The notes: generated by a model from the sequence alone, not told the origin. 64,000 nucleotides of DNA from Cheilinus undulatus (GCF_018320785.1 NC_054877.1:7735030-7799029); one strand, 5' to 3'; positions 26,101 to 38,994 are shown, counted from the first letter of the stretch. Program-made: numbers and translations.

Positions 26101-26560
26101 TACAGTCTTGGAAACTGCAAACATGATGAAAAAAAGACAGTCATGTGACTATCAGTGACTACTGCTGATTTGCAGACTGTCTTAAGCCTGGTTTATGTTC
26201 ATGCATCCAGCCATGCTCCACCACAGTGGCCTATGCCATTGATAGCCCTGCAAACTTATATGCATTGGTGTGTCTAGGTGTGACTTGTGAAATGCCAGAA
26301 GGTGTGAGTGACATAAAATGTAAGCATGACTAATGGAATGATTTGCTTTTGCTCAGTTTTAACCAAAAAGTCAACAAAAAAAAACACTGATCATATCAGG
26401 GGACTTGTTTCCATTCTCTTTGGGAGCATTTTTCCTTCTTGTCAGGAGCGATTGAGTGCTCAGTGCAGTGTAAAATATGCAAAACCACTGTATGGTCCTT
26501 GAAATAACTCTCTAGCACAAATTATGAGGTGGCTCAACTCCCAGCTGTCTTTTGTCTTCT

Positions 26561-29500
26561 CTATTTTTCTTTTGGCGCCATTTCCTCGCCGCCCGATGCG
26601 TTTCCATCTTCATCATCGTCGTCCACGATCATCCCCTTCAGGTAGGCGCGTTTGAACTCCTGGAACTCCATTTCCTCCTCCATCTCACTGCAGATAGGAC
26701 AGAGTAAAGTGAGATTAGAGGAACTCTTATCTTTATCTACAGATTCTATGTGGAAATTGAGGAATGTTTTTGGTTGGAGGACCTCAGAATTTCTTCTCTA
26801 CTTTTTGCAGATGATGTGATTCTCTTGGCGTCTACCGCTGGAGACATCCAGCTGGTAATGGGGCAATGAGGTTGATGGCAGTTTAGAGTAGAGCTGCTGC
26901 ACCTTTGCATTTAAAGGAGTCAGCTGAAGTGGTTCAGGCACCTAATCAGGATGCTTTCTGGTCGCCTCCCTGTGGAGGTCTTCTAGGCATGGCTGACTGG
27001 AAGGGTATCCTAGGTAGATCCAAAACTTGCTGAGGGGATTATTTATCCCACTTGGAGTGGGAATGCCTCAAAAACCCAAGGAAGAGCTGGAAAATGTTGC
27101 TTGAGAGGGCGATATCTGGATTAACATTTTTAACCTATTTAACCTGCACTTATCTGGAGATGACCAAACCCCACATCAGCAGAAGAACAGATGGCATCAT
27201 GAAGTCATTACTTCAGATAATTAAATCACTTCAACTGTAAGTCAACCACAGAAAACCAGCCTCTTTTTCAGGCTCGTTCTACAAAAATGAGTTAGAGTGA
27301 AGCCTCTGTGTAACTTATTTTCTCCTGTTGACTTAAACTTAGACTCAAAAAATGAACTGGGTTGTTTTGCACCACGAAATACTAACATTTATGTTGCAGA
27401 CAAGTTCTGAACACCCACAAGGGTGTTCCCGATTGAGACTGGACCTCAATCTTAAGGACCTCAAGGGACCCAAATCAGCAAGAGAAATTTACACCACTCA
27501 TGTTGGTACCCAGAGTTTTGCCTGGAATTTGGTCAGTGATAACCCCTGGAATTACTTGGATATTAAAAAGCACTCACAGAAGCAAAGAGATGGTATAGAA
27601 GTGGCTGTCGTAGAGTTCAGAGATGGGAAAAAACTGTAAGAAAATGACAAATGGGTCTACAAATTGGCTAAAATAACATGATTAGTGATGCAGATTTGCA
27701 TTAAGTATGAGCCAAGTTTTGACTGATCCTCAAGAGGAGAAAACAACCTTTAAAGTGGTTGTTAAGGGGGACATATTTGACCCTTTTAAGACAAGTTTAT
27801 ATTGGTCTCAGAGGTCCCTAAAACATGCCTGTGAAGTTTGTTCCTGAAAAAACACTCCAGTATTGGATTATTGCATGTCAAAATAGCCCCTGTTTCAGCC
27901 CTCAGAATGAGCTGTTTCTGTGTCTGTGGCTTTAAATGTTACTGAGCTGTCTGACTCCACCCCTGACTCCGCCCCTCTCAGGAAATGAGAGGAGGATCAG
28001 GAGAGGAGGGCGAAACTTTCTTTCAAGCTGGGGGGGGGTGTCAACTGAACCTGGGGGCGGGGCTAACCCCCCACATGACATCATGAGGGGAAAATCTGAG
28101 AACAGCTTGTTTCAGCACACATTTTCTGAAAGCTGGAGGAAGAGACAGGGGGGAGGGAATGGATTTTTCTGGTACTTGAGGGGATTGTGGACAGGCCAGG
28201 GGCACATATTTTTGTTAGAAAAGCCTGAAAAAGTGATTTTTGCATAATATGTACCCTTTAAATGGAGGTCAGATTGGTAATTTCCGATGGATGTTGGGAA
28301 ATCTAATTGCTGGCCAGCTTTAAAAGAAAGCACTGAGCAGATTTGTGATCCAAGTTGAACAGATTGCTTCCTGCTCTTCCATGTAAATTAGATAACAGTT
28401 TCTAGAGGTGAATAAATCCCCATTAACACTGATGGGAGCTGGGATGTCATTAATAAGATTTTGTCCTGTCTGATTTTGCTCTCCATGCATGCGTGGTCAA
28501 TACTTCTCAGACGACAAATGCTCTACAAACAAGAGGAACAACTGCCATTGTAACATCTAGCTCCCTCAACACAAACTTCTACATGTTTAAGTAGAATTTA
28601 TAAGAACAGATCTCTTGAATTCTTCACAATTATCTGATATTTGACCAGAAGAACAAAGCATGAAGAGCAGAAAAGCAAAGAACAAAGAGAGGGAAGCTGA
28701 CACTGCTTCTGATAGAGGACAGCTTTAGAGAAAAAGAGCTGATGAAGGGGATAAAAGATCCTGAAACCTGATCCAGTCTCTGGATGTACAGTACAAAAAG
28801 AAGGACAGACAGAGGACGCTCACACCAAATATGATAACAGACACAACCATGTGTGTCAGACCTGCTGATCCCTCCTCTTTAAGGGAAACTGAGACCCTCA
28901 GTGTGGGGGACTGAAGCTTCTTTAAGTGAAAAAAAAAGAAACAAACTATGCAGAAAAATCCTCTTACCTCTCCTTCACTGTTGGCAGCAATAAGAGAGAA
29001 AAATAAGAAACATCAGACTCCTTTAAGATTCCAGGATTGTCTTTCACACATCTAGTGTCAACTAATGTTCATAGACAAGAATTCATTCAAATGTATTTAA
29101 GTTCTCTGGTTGGTAATACTTTATAAAACACAATCAGAAGCTCATTTTACATGCATGAACACCCAGAAATTCTCTGGCAAAAGTTGCCTCCAAATCTACA
29201 AATTCCTGCACACTGCACATATTAATGTTTGGGGAAAAATGCAAATGTTCTTGTGCAGTTTGGGAAGTTTTCTAGGGTTTGCCTGCATGTCTGATGGATT
29301 CTGAGTGTGCATGCATGAGTCAGTCATTGCCCAGCACATTGTCCTCATTGCATCTGTTTTCTTAAATGCTAACCTCAGCCATTGCTTTAATTTTGAGTGT
29401 AAGGAAACAGAAATCCATCCTTTGTACTGACAAACATTTAACAATAGTGAGCAGACTAGTTCGGCCTCTGAGGGCACAGAAGGGAAACGGCCATTGGTCA

Positions 29501-32500
29501 ATCACAGGTATCATTATTACTGATGCACTGCCATCTGCAATTTGTAAAACAAGCTAACCAGTTTTATGAGGCAGAATATGGAAAAAAAAAAAAAAACTTC
29601 CTGCAGGATACTCCCAGCACCTTGTACATCTCCTTTATTCCTCGTCCATGTCCACATCAGCAACAGGAAGGACAACAGAAGTGGGCTCTGGGGGTAAAAA
29701 TGGTGTTTGTGGGCTAATAGAAAACAGCTGAAATAAGCTCAGCCCTGTCATTGGCTGGCAACCCGTCCAGGAAGTATTCAGCCTCTCACCTAACTGGAAT
29801 GGCTCTTGCCCTCCCCCAACACTGGACAGGATAAGTGGCATAGATCAGTGGTACACCAAAGATCAAGCCAAAATCTCCAGGCACGCCATATTCAAAACCA
29901 TGCAAACAGCTGATTTAACACATGGTCAAGAACCTTAAGTAGTTGTATAGCTGCAGCAACAATTGTACAGATTCCAAGGGCACACCTGTCAGGAGGGGGT
30001 AAGGTGTGGCGCAGTCACAGACCCGGGTGTCCTAAAGTTACCCCTAAAGGGATAACCACTAGAATCTTGAACAATAATTGGAAGATTGAAACAAACTGAA
30101 ACAAAATGGGAGGAAATCAAGCCAAAAGCTCCATCATGATCAAAAAATCAAAAATTTTGAGAACCCAAAAACAGTAAAATGAGGTTTTTCCTGACCTGCA
30201 TCAGGTTTAGGATGCATCAGTTTGAAGGGAACCTCCAAGTCGACATCGCTGCAACACAGATGAGAGAAAACGTTAAAAAACAGCAGGATCAATACACAAT
30301 CATTAAAACCACAGACATATAAAGTTTTTTATAGGGTAAAAGCATTAAATATGTTTGTGAGGTTGTGGGGATGAATATAAACACATTAAATCTGAAAAAA
30401 TCTGAATATTTTAACCATTTTTAAAACTAGGACTACATCCTGATTCTAGCCTTTTAATTTCTTTTTAAGTGGTACAGCGCAATGCGAGTTTATTTTTGAA
30501 ATTGATGGGTAGCATTAAATGAATCAAGTGTTTTAAAATACACAGTCCTGGCTAGTGTTAGAAAAGGTTCCCAGAATGCTTTGCAATCTGAGGCAGTGGA
30601 GCATGGGTCAAGAGACCATGGGTGTTTATCAGTAAATTGTGCATGCACTGGTCAAATGCGCTTCTCTCTGGTTTTAAAATCTTCTAAGATATTTACAGCT
30701 TGCTTGATTAAAGAGAGAAAACAACTTTGTATGGACTAAAACTGGAATGTTCTGGATTTTTCTTTACTAAAACTGAACCAGAGCAGCAAAATGACTAAAA
30801 AGTGACCAAATAATCAGTGGAGGACTAAGACTAAATCCAAGAAAGCTGCCAGAATTATTTATGTTGTCAAAGGAATGAACAATTTCAGAACTATGATCAT
30901 TTTTTAAAAAACTCAAAATCAACAGCATGAGTGATAATTCAAAATAGAAAAAGGAGACCCACCTTGATCCCATCATCCTGTGAGCGTGGCAGGGGAAAGA
31001 TGAAAATTGAAAGATAAAGTAATATTGTGTTGAATAGTTTGGTGGACATCAGAGAGGTTAATGTAAAAATAACAACAGAGAGCATCTAAACCAGTAGTTC
31101 TCAACTGGTCTAGTCTGGAACCCACCAGTTTCTTCATTGACAAATGGGGACCCAAAATAATAATAATAATAGTTTTTAAAAAATCATGTTTATTTGATGA
31201 ATAATTTTGCTGTTTGGATATTGGATAGATTAAAATATATGACTGCAAAAAAGATTTTTGAGAACAAGAAAAGGAGAGAAATTAGCTGAGAAAATCAAAC
31301 AACACTCACATTTACTCATTTTATGATGAGAAAGAGCAAAATAACATGAAAGGATGCATGCCCACTAAAGACTTCTCAGACCTTTTGCCACCATTTTTTC
31401 CCCCAGAATCTAGTCAGGACCCACTGAAAACAGCTTTGCAACCCACTTTTGGGTCCTGACCCACCAGTTGAGAACCACTGATCTTAACAACAGTACTAGG
31501 AGGAGAGCAGGGTAGAGCCGTTTGTGTTATTGACTTTGAAATGTCTAGTGGGGCCACACCACATTGGGGATGTGGGAGTGGGAGGATTATGGGGGCGAGC
31601 TTGGGGAATAAATTGGGAAACCACAATAGAACGGCAGCTTCCTGCAGCTGTTCATGCATAATTATGTACTAGTCTTTTTGTTTCTGGTGCATGTCTTGTC
31701 ATAGTGGCCTCCATGATTAGATATAACCTGTTACAACAAAAAAATAATCAGGACTACTCTGGCTTTGAAAACTGTTAAAATAATTAAGGTGATGTCAAAA
31801 CTCAAATAAAAATATGTAATACAGGTCATTTTTGAATTAATAGACAAATTCTAAATGTAGACCAGAGCAGCAACAGAAGAGAATATTTTACATAATGTGT
31901 GAACTTTCCAGAAGGGATGTAATTTGCCGGTACATTTTAGAGTTTTTTTTTAGTTTAGAGTTTTCCATGAACAGACTGGCAGTTAAAGTTATAAAATAAC
32001 CTCTAAAAACATTAAAAACTAAGTAACATTTAATAAATACAATATCAAAAAGCTTAAAGTCTAATCTGGGACAAAACTTTCTATGTAAGGACCTGTTTTA
32101 CCAAAAGGTGTCTTTCTTTAGCGTTGTTAGCTTTAGCTTAAACTAACACAGCTGTGCTAGCTATTAAGTCAACATTACTATGTAAGCCAGTGTAGCTATA
32201 TTAGCTTTAGCTAAAACTCACTTAATTAATGCTAGCTACGTAGTTAATGTTACTACGTAAGACACTGTAGCTATGATAGCATTAGTTAAAGCTAACAAAA
32301 CTAAAGCAAGCCACTGTTTGCACAACCATCTCTAAAGCAGGTCAGACTTTGGCAAAAAAAGCATAATTTAGAGCTTTGTTTGCTTTAGCTAAATTAATTA
32401 TTTAGCTACATTACCTACTTGTTTAAGGTAGCTAATGTAGCTTCATAAGCTTTAGATTTAGTTGCATAATCTCCATAGCTAAGCTACCTTTGTTAGCTTT

Positions 32501-35500
32501 AGCCTTAGGTACGTCAGCCATGTTTAAAATGTTTTCAAGCAGACTGTTTACTCAGCCTTGTTAAACATTTTCCAGTAAGTTTTTGCTTTTAAGTTTTTGA
32601 CCTTTTCCTCAACACCTACCCAACCTATCTGTAAGTTTAAACTGATTTTATTTTAATGTTTTTCCAGTGTATTTCCATTCAGACAGAAGAGGTGTCTCAC
32701 TGAGTGGTCTGCAAGGGGAGGTGTCTGAGTTCTGCAGTCTGCAGCCAGACTGTCTTGGAACTTTTTAAGTAGAGATTGTTTGAGTTGAATCAAAACTATA
32801 AACTAAAGGCCTATATGAGGTTAGCTTGCCTGCACAAGGCTAAAAAATACAACAACAGAACAGCTGGATGAAGACTGGAGGGGAAATAAATGTCAGGTGG
32901 CTGGCAGTAAGAGAAGTGGAGGTCTGTGATCTATTTTCAGAGGTAAAGGGAGCAAAATCAAACTTTAAACTAAAAGTGAAGTCTTTGCTTGAGGGCAAAC
33001 ACAGTCCCTCAAACACACTGACCCTCCGACGACGAGCTTGACCAGGATCCTGTAGGAAACTATAATCCCCATCACCTCCTTCAGCACGCCGTCCTTTACA
33101 CTGAAAGAGAACAAAAATAATTTCAATGTCTTTTTAAAACTGGGTGATATTCCTCATGCTAATCGTCTCTGATTGTTTTGCTCACATTGTGGAGGATGCC
33201 AGGTTGGTGTCTTCATGCTTCAGTTTACCATCCAGAGCGATGCCCCGTCGCTCCCTGTTGTTGGCCAGCAGGGGCAGCAGAGTGTAGACTTTCTGCAGGG
33301 TCGCCCCAGGAGGGACTGAATCCCTGAGACACAGATATGAGTTTAACAATGCTGAAACATCGACAAAGCAAGAAGAGCTTCAACAATTACAGGAATAGAA
33401 CAGATTCAAGAGAGACATAATGGGTTTGAATATTCATGAAGGTTCAATATTTGGGGTACTTTCCCCCACTCCTATGCCAGAACTGGGGGTAGTATTAGAG
33501 TTGTTTTGTTCATTTTTATCTACAGCAAATAGGAGGAAGACTCAAGTTTAAACATAATCTAAAAGTAAGAAAAGCAAATCATAAAACAAATTTATAGCAG
33601 TAAATCATGAGCATACACTTCATCTGGGACAAAAATATCAACAATACTGTGAGACATAAGCAATGATGAAATCTAAGGTTGGGGCTGTTTATTACCCAGG
33701 CTCCTCGATGGCCACAGATTTGGTGTAGCTGTCGTTGGAGTACAACACCACGTTGGAGATCTGATCCACTGAGGAGGGCGAAAGGAGGCAGAAAGTTTTA
33801 TGTTTATGCACAACAGATTATTTATCATTAACATTTAACCTCTGGTTTAACACCCTTTTCCATGCAAATTTATCAGATTGATTCCAAATTATTATGCAAA
33901 AGATATTTTGCTCTGGCTATCCTAAATAATCGATGCAAATGACATTCAGTATAATTTTCAAGTCATCAACCATTAGAGCATAATTCAAATTTTATTGAAC
34001 AAACCTCCCAATGATTACTATTATTTTTTTATATAAAAAACTCAAAATGCACTGTTCCAAATTATTATACACATTAAAGGTTGTAAAGAACTGAAAATGG
34101 TCATTTGCAGCATTAGGAGGTCATATTTACTCAAATCAAAAGCTATTTCAATCAAAAACATCTTAACAGGCAAAGTTCCATGTTAACATAGGAGCCCTTC
34201 TTTGATATCACCTTCACTTTTCTTGCATCCATTGAAATTGTGAGTTTTTGGAGAGTTATGCCCATAGCAGCCATTGACACAGAGGGATTCTTTTCAGCAT
34301 GAGATGGTGCATCGTCATGAATGAAGATCATTTTGCTATGAAGGGCACAGTTCTTCTTATTGTACCATAGAAGAAAGTGGTCAGTCAGAAACTCTATATA
34401 CTCTGCTGAGGTCATTTTCACACCTTCAGGGACCCTGAAGGGGCCGACCAGCTCTCTCCTCATGATTCCGACCCAAAACATGACTCCGCCCCCTCCTTGC
34501 TGACGTCCCAGCCTTGTTGGGACATGGTGGCCATCCACCAACCATCCACTACTCCTCCATCTGGACCATCCAGGGTTGCACGGCACTCATCAGTCAACAA
34601 GACTGTTTGAAATGAGTCTTCCTGTATTTCTGGGCCCACTGCAACCATCTCTGCTTGTGAGCATTGGTTAGGGGGGGCTGAATAGTAGGTTTATACATGA
34701 CTGCAAGCCTCTGGAGGATCCTACACCTTCAGGTTTGTGGACTCCAGAGGCACCAGCAGCTTCAAATACCTGTTTGCTGCTTTGTAATGGCATTTTAGCA
34801 GCTGCTCTCTTAATCTGATGAATTTGTCTGGCAGAAACCTTCCTCATTATGTCTTTATCTACACAAACCCGTCTGCGCTCTGAATCAGCCACAGACTTTT
34901 TCACAGTACTATGATCACGCTTAAGTTTTCGGGAATTATCTCATGTTTTCATATCTTGTCCAAGGAAATTACACTATTTGACACTTTTCAGCAGCAGAGC
35001 GATCCTTTCTCTTTCCCATATGGCTGAAACCTGTGGCCTGCTTAATAATATGGAACGTCCTTCTTAAGTAGTTTTCCTTTAATTGGGCTCACCTGGCAAA
35101 ATAATTATCACAGGTGTGTGACATTGATTTCAGTGATCCAAAAAGCCCTGAGACACAATACCATCCATGAGTTTCATTGAAAAACAAAACATTGAATATG
35201 TATGACACTAAAATCCAATCTGCATAATAATTTGGAGCACGGTGTACATGCAGCTGAAATGATCACCAAATAAATGTGCAAAGTCCATCGCCATGGTCAA
35301 AATTGTGATACTAAACGGTTGAATAAAGGAAAATTGTGTATTAAAAAGGAACAAAATGAGATGTTTACCAGAGATGATGATGTTCTTGATGGTCTTGCTG
35401 GAGCTGTTTGTCACACAGACGTGCACTTGGATTGGTTCGCCGTGGTAGTACAGCTGAAAAACACAACAAGATTTTGCATGGGCCACATGTAGCCCTACAG

Positions 35501-38500
35501 GTCATAGGCAGTGGTCAAACAGTCTAGATTTCTCTCAGCTACAGAACGATTCTGACGCTCTCAACCTCTGGCTGGTCTTTAACTTGTGCTGAATCACATC
35601 AAAACAAACTTTCTCAAGACAGAACATTGATCTCTTTGATGCCACCTTGTCTACATCAAATAAAAGATGATCATAATCTGTCCTCACTTTGCTTGTTTGG
35701 CCCCACCCATCAATTTACGCTCAGCCAGACCACTCACTTTCTTCTGATGTCCCTCTTTTATCCAAATATTTTCAGGATTTCTCATGAAACAAACAAAAAG
35801 GCAGCAAAAAAGGACTTAAATCTTCAAAAGACAGTCAACAAGGCCACTGTAGACGTTATGTTAGCTATACAGTCAAATCAATAACAAGTAATATAACCCA
35901 CCTCTTTGTCCAGACTGGCCTTGACGTGCAGCGGTTTATCAGACATAACAAATTCCTTGGTGGTTTCCACAGATGGAGCCATGCCCGGGCTCTCTGGAGC
36001 GTACTGGACCTTCCTGAGCAGCAGCTTCACTGTGCTCCTGGTGGTGAAACAGACAAAAACGTATAAAATCAAGCAAAAAGTCTGCGTTTGACTGACTTCA
36101 TGACCTTTTCAGAGCAATAAGTGAATGACTCTTAGCTGATGCTCACCGTCTCTGTACTTTGGCGTCATGGCTCTCAGCGCTGAACGCCTTGATCTCAAAC
36201 TCCACGGCACATTGCTACACAAGAGGAGAAGAAGACATGTCACAATGCTGTTCACTACACAGTTGTCTTTTTAAATCCACAGTCTGGATCCTACCTTGCC
36301 AACGTCATGGGGCGCTGGCTGCAGAGCCACTGAGCAAGGCAGGTTATCAGGAAACTGAGAGGATAAAAACAGAATCAGTCAGACTGTGATCGATAAATCT
36401 GCTGCACAGAGACACTGTTTGCTCTGCAGCACAGTTAGGAGACTATTCAACCATTGTAACATGGAGTGTTTTGTTTATTTATCTGATGGTATATTTCTGA
36501 CTCATTATCCCAGCTGATTTATGGTGTTCTAGGGTTCTTCCTGCAGATAGATATAATTGCAATTGATCCAATCCAGTGTTACAGCCTTTAGTTTTATTTT
36601 ACCTCAAAGAAGAACGGATAGGCGTTGTCTCCAAGCTTGCGCAGAAGTTTGGCCTGCATCCTGGTGTGGACTGACTTCTCTCGGTCCTGCAGAGGCGGGT
36701 ACACCTGGCGAGTCGACAGGTAGAGCTCTCTGCGGAAGGCGATTCCCATCACGTCCATGTCGTCTCGGCCGTATCGAAAGGTGCACGACAGGGTGACGAA
36801 AACTGAAGGGTAGAGACACGAGATAAAGAACTGGTCTAAAGTGGAAAAGCAAATGTTATAATTCCACATAGCACAGTTTATTTTTCAAACCACAAAAAAG
36901 AGGGAATAGGGCCAGTAAAGGCTTAAATAACTACTGCAGAATCTTTAGAAAGAAAAAGAAATCACACATTTTTCAGACTTCTCAGTAAAAAAAATGTCAA
37001 ATGTGCAACAAATCAAAAAAATGTAATTTGGTGGTGTACTGAGTGGATGTATTAATAAAATTTAGATTTTTTTCTGTATTTATAAAGCTAGAAAGGTGCA
37101 GGAGGCAGATGTGAGGAAGGGCAACAGGTTCAGCATTTTCAGGTGTCACATAAAAGTCTCAAAACAATCAGCAAACCAGTGAAAAATGCACTGTAGCTGC
37201 ATGTACTAAAGTGAGAAGAAACACTGACCTTTCCTTCCCTGCAGAGACTCTGGATCAATGATGATGACGCCATCTAGTGGTGAAAGAAAGGTGAGAGCTT
37301 TGTCTATCACTAAAAGGAGCTATATTCATAAAAGTAGGTTAAAATAATTGCAATTAATATGATCATAATCATATGATTTTCCAACAACTGCTTAAAAACA
37401 AAGTATCTCTGAAGCTTCAAGATTTACATATTTTGAGTGTTTATGTTTTATTTTGGTGCATCCTAAAGCAGCAGAAACTGATTAGTAACACTGTAAAACT
37501 GAGCCATTTTACAATACTTAAAATACTAGTCATAACTGATTATCTTAAAATTTTTAAGTTGTGGAAATGCTATGTCTAATTATGACTCAAGTTAAAATAT
37601 ATTAGCAACACATTTCCTACCCACTGCATTTTCCCCTGATTTAACATGAAAGAAACTAATCTGACTGATTACAAGTAATGAAGACTGAAAGGTACACTTC
37701 AATGTAGTCTTTGGGAGGATTCAGTATACTGTCTTTCTACACTGAAGTTGCTCCTCACAGGTAGGACTTGTCTAACTGAGTGAATAACTTCACTCATGGT
37801 GCAAAAGTATCTAATGCCAAAAGGCATACTGGGAAAACTCTGCAGATTAAGGATGCTTGTAAAGTAATTTGAGTCAATGACAAAAAACGCTCAGAGTGTT
37901 CAGAGTTGTGTGTTGTTAATTTCTACTAAAAGGGGTTCTATCAACTCAGAAACAGTTAAAATACAGCACTTAACAAATTTATTAGACCACCATCCAAAGT
38001 AAGGTTTATGCCACAGCTGCCCTAAATTAACAGCTTTGGTAAAAATTGGTAAAACCAAAATCATTTTTAATGTTTCTGCAAAGGTTAATACACCAGTATG
38101 TAGAAGCTCTTTAACCCAAATGATATTTTTAATGCTAAAATTTAATTATTATTGTTATCCATGAATTTTCAAATTTACTGATTTACAAAAAAAGAAAAAA
38201 AAAAAAAAACACAACTGCTTTTTTTTTAAACAACCTTGTACTGTAAGGTCTGACAGAGTACAACTAATTATAAAACAATATGATGCAATACCTTATACCA
38301 GTGGTTCCCAACCTTTTTTTCCCTCTGAGCCCCCCTTCACATATCTAAGAAGAGCTTTGCCCCCCCACAACCCACGTGAAAAAAGTGACTTATTGCTGTC
38401 AAAACTCAAATCAATTGGAATTTTCTTCATCTTTTAAAGCCAAAGAACATGGCCCAAAACACAAGTGTTATCATCTAAAGACTATTTTATGAACCATTTA

Positions 38501-38959
38501 TGTGTTTTATCATGATATAAGATAGTATGAATGACCCTAATTTTAACAACCTCAGAGCAGCCAGACCCCAAATCTCTGCTGAAGATCTCAGATTAAATCA
38601 GACGTGTCCCTGCTGTGTTTTGTTTCTGTGTGGTGAATGACTCACCAACTGGATCCACAGAGTCCACACGGTCCACAAAGTCTCTTTTCCCCATGTAGAC
38701 TCCAACCTGACACAGAACAGACACTTTAAAAGAACCGAATGTTGATGGCTCTGCTATGCAGTTACACATGTGGATCATTTTATCTCATGCTTTTGTGACT
38801 TTAAGAGGGTCAGTCAGACCAGCGGCCTGAACACTCAAGAAGAATTAAATCCATCAAGATGTCAGAAATAACTGCATGTGCAGTAAACTGTATCTGAAAA
38901 GGTTCACTCACCGACTTGTCTTTACAAATCTTCTTGAAAACAACGTTTTTTGGGCTCAT
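26561..38959 (-). CDS. sag: Visual (rod) arrestin, S-antigen
   Basis: Coding exons in transcript order: 38959-38912, 38706-38646, 37273-37229, 36802-36603, 36354-36295, 36214-36147, 36037-35902, 35453-35369, 33768-33696, 33323-33186, 33100-33023, 30977-30963, 30248-30196, 28977-28968 and 26687-26561. They sum to 1197 nt (398 residues); every junction is GT/AG. The protein starts [16 protein letters not shown] and shows arrestin motifs [80 protein letters not shown] (split here) and [13 protein letters not shown]. Polar-core residues known from bovine arrestin are present: D25, R169 (phosphate sensor, LLLRKVQ), D290 and D297, plus a C-tail arginine (EFKRAY). The role is to bind light-activated, phosphorylated rhodopsin and stop transducin signalling. 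The rod type is favoured over cone arrestin by the start region and the 10-bp exon; which teleost paralogue (a or b) is unclear. Confidence 0.93.
26785..27140 (+). mobile_element. LINE fragment with reverse-transcriptase catalytic motif
   Basis: TTTTTGCAGATGATGTGATT near 26803-26822 reads F-A-D-D-V-I, the Y/F-A-D-D core of non-LTR reverse transcriptase. It is followed directly by the LINE 3' segment seen at 24900-25100 (GTGGAGGTCTTCTAGGCATG near 26973, GGGAATGCCTCAAAAACCCA near 27059), so the middle has been deleted. It lies in the last arrestin intron, opposite in strand to the gene. Confidence 0.7.
27766..28257. mobile_element. TTAA-flanked non-autonomous DNA element
   Basis: TTAA at 27762-27765 and 28258-28261 flank a 492-bp unit. 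Its ends are inverted relatives: GGGGGACATATTTGACCC on the left and the inverse of AAGGGTACATATTATGC on the right. TTAA duplications are typical of PiggyBac and Kolobok elements; the non-CCC start makes Kolobok-type somewhat more likely. No coding frame is apparent. It sits in the last arrestin intron. Confidence 0.6.
28968..28977 (-). CDS. sag: 10-bp microexon of the arrestin gene (exon 15)
   Basis: Minus-strand context: acceptor CTGCCAACAG, exon TGAAGGAGAG, donor GTAAGA. Joining GATGCAG + these 10 bases + TGAGATGGAG gives D-A-V-K-E-S-E-M-E in frame; skipping it shifts the reading frame of the C-tail. A 10-bp penultimate exon is, from memory, a known peculiarity of the mammalian S-antigen gene. 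Confidence 0.85.
29735..29850 (+). repeat. SINE/LINE tail fragment
   Basis: CATTGGCTGGCAACCCGTCC near 29750 and ACTGGACAGGATAAGTGGCA near 29820 match the tail part of the repeat at 63150-63490, in the opposite orientation. It lies in an arrestin intron. Confidence 0.5.
30963..30977 (-). CDS. sag: 15-bp microexon of the arrestin gene (exon 13)
   Basis: Minus-strand context: acceptor CGCTCACAG, exon GATGATGGGATCAAG, donor GTGGGT. It joins ...GTCGGAGG and CGATGTCGAC to give V-G-G-M-M-G-S-S-D-V-D, matching the family pattern (..G-E-L-T-S-S-E-V.. in mammalian S-antigen). The total coding length is a multiple of three only with it and the 10-bp exon in place. Confidence 0.8.
31092..31480. mobile_element. 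hAT-type MITE
   Basis: The left end CAGTAGTTCTCAACTGGTC and right end CCAGTTGAGAACCACTG are flanked by ATCTAAAC (31084-31091) and ATCTTAAC (31481-31488), 7 of 8 matching. It is 389 bp, non-coding, and lies in an arrestin intron about 115 bases upstream (in transcript sense) of the 15-bp microexon. Confidence 0.8.
32110..32520. repeat. GCTA/TTAGCT-rich cryptic repeat
   Basis: Words such as TTAGCTTTAGCT, GTAGCTA and GCTAGCTACGTAG recur irregularly over about 400 bases in the intron between arrestin exons 12 and 13. There is no fixed period; it looks like a decayed simple repeat. Confidence 0.6.
33880..35238 (-). mobile_element. Tc1-like element in an arrestin intron
   Basis: The inverted termini share TCCAAATTATTATGCA (33882 on the plus strand; complement TGCATAATAATTTGGA at 35221-35236). 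The minus strand encodes broken transposase pieces at 34460-34648 ([16 protein letters not shown]) and 34152-34586 ([15 protein letters not shown]). The helix-turn-helix region at 34668-34904 is in another frame, so the gene is inactive. It is 1.36 kb, the usual size, and lies between arrestin exons 10 and 9 in the same orientation as the host gene. It belongs to a different family from the other Tc1 copies here. Confidence 0.8.
38299..38590. mobile_element. hAT-type element fragment (left end only)
   Basis: CAGTGGTTCCCAACCTTTTT at 38299 is a hAT-like terminus, but I could not find a matching right end or target duplication before arrestin exon 3 at 38646. The right bound is a guess. Confidence 0.3.
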
Positions 38960-38994
38960 GTTTGTGCAGATCAAGGGCAGGGACTCGTCAGTAC
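38912..38994 (-). other. sag: Arrestin exon 2 with 5' UTR part and start codon
   Basis: Acceptor TTCCTCTCAG, then 35 bases of 5' UTR, ATG at 38959-38957, 48 coding bases, then donor GTGAGTG. This ATG gives [10 protein letters not shown], which aligns with the S-antigen start. An in-frame ATG farther upstream (39007) lies across the acceptor and is not used in this model. Confidence 0.75.

Noticed and set aside
34668-34904. Independent small minus-strand gene
   Set aside because: It is the helix-turn-helix part of the dead Tc1 transposase inside the arrestin intron.
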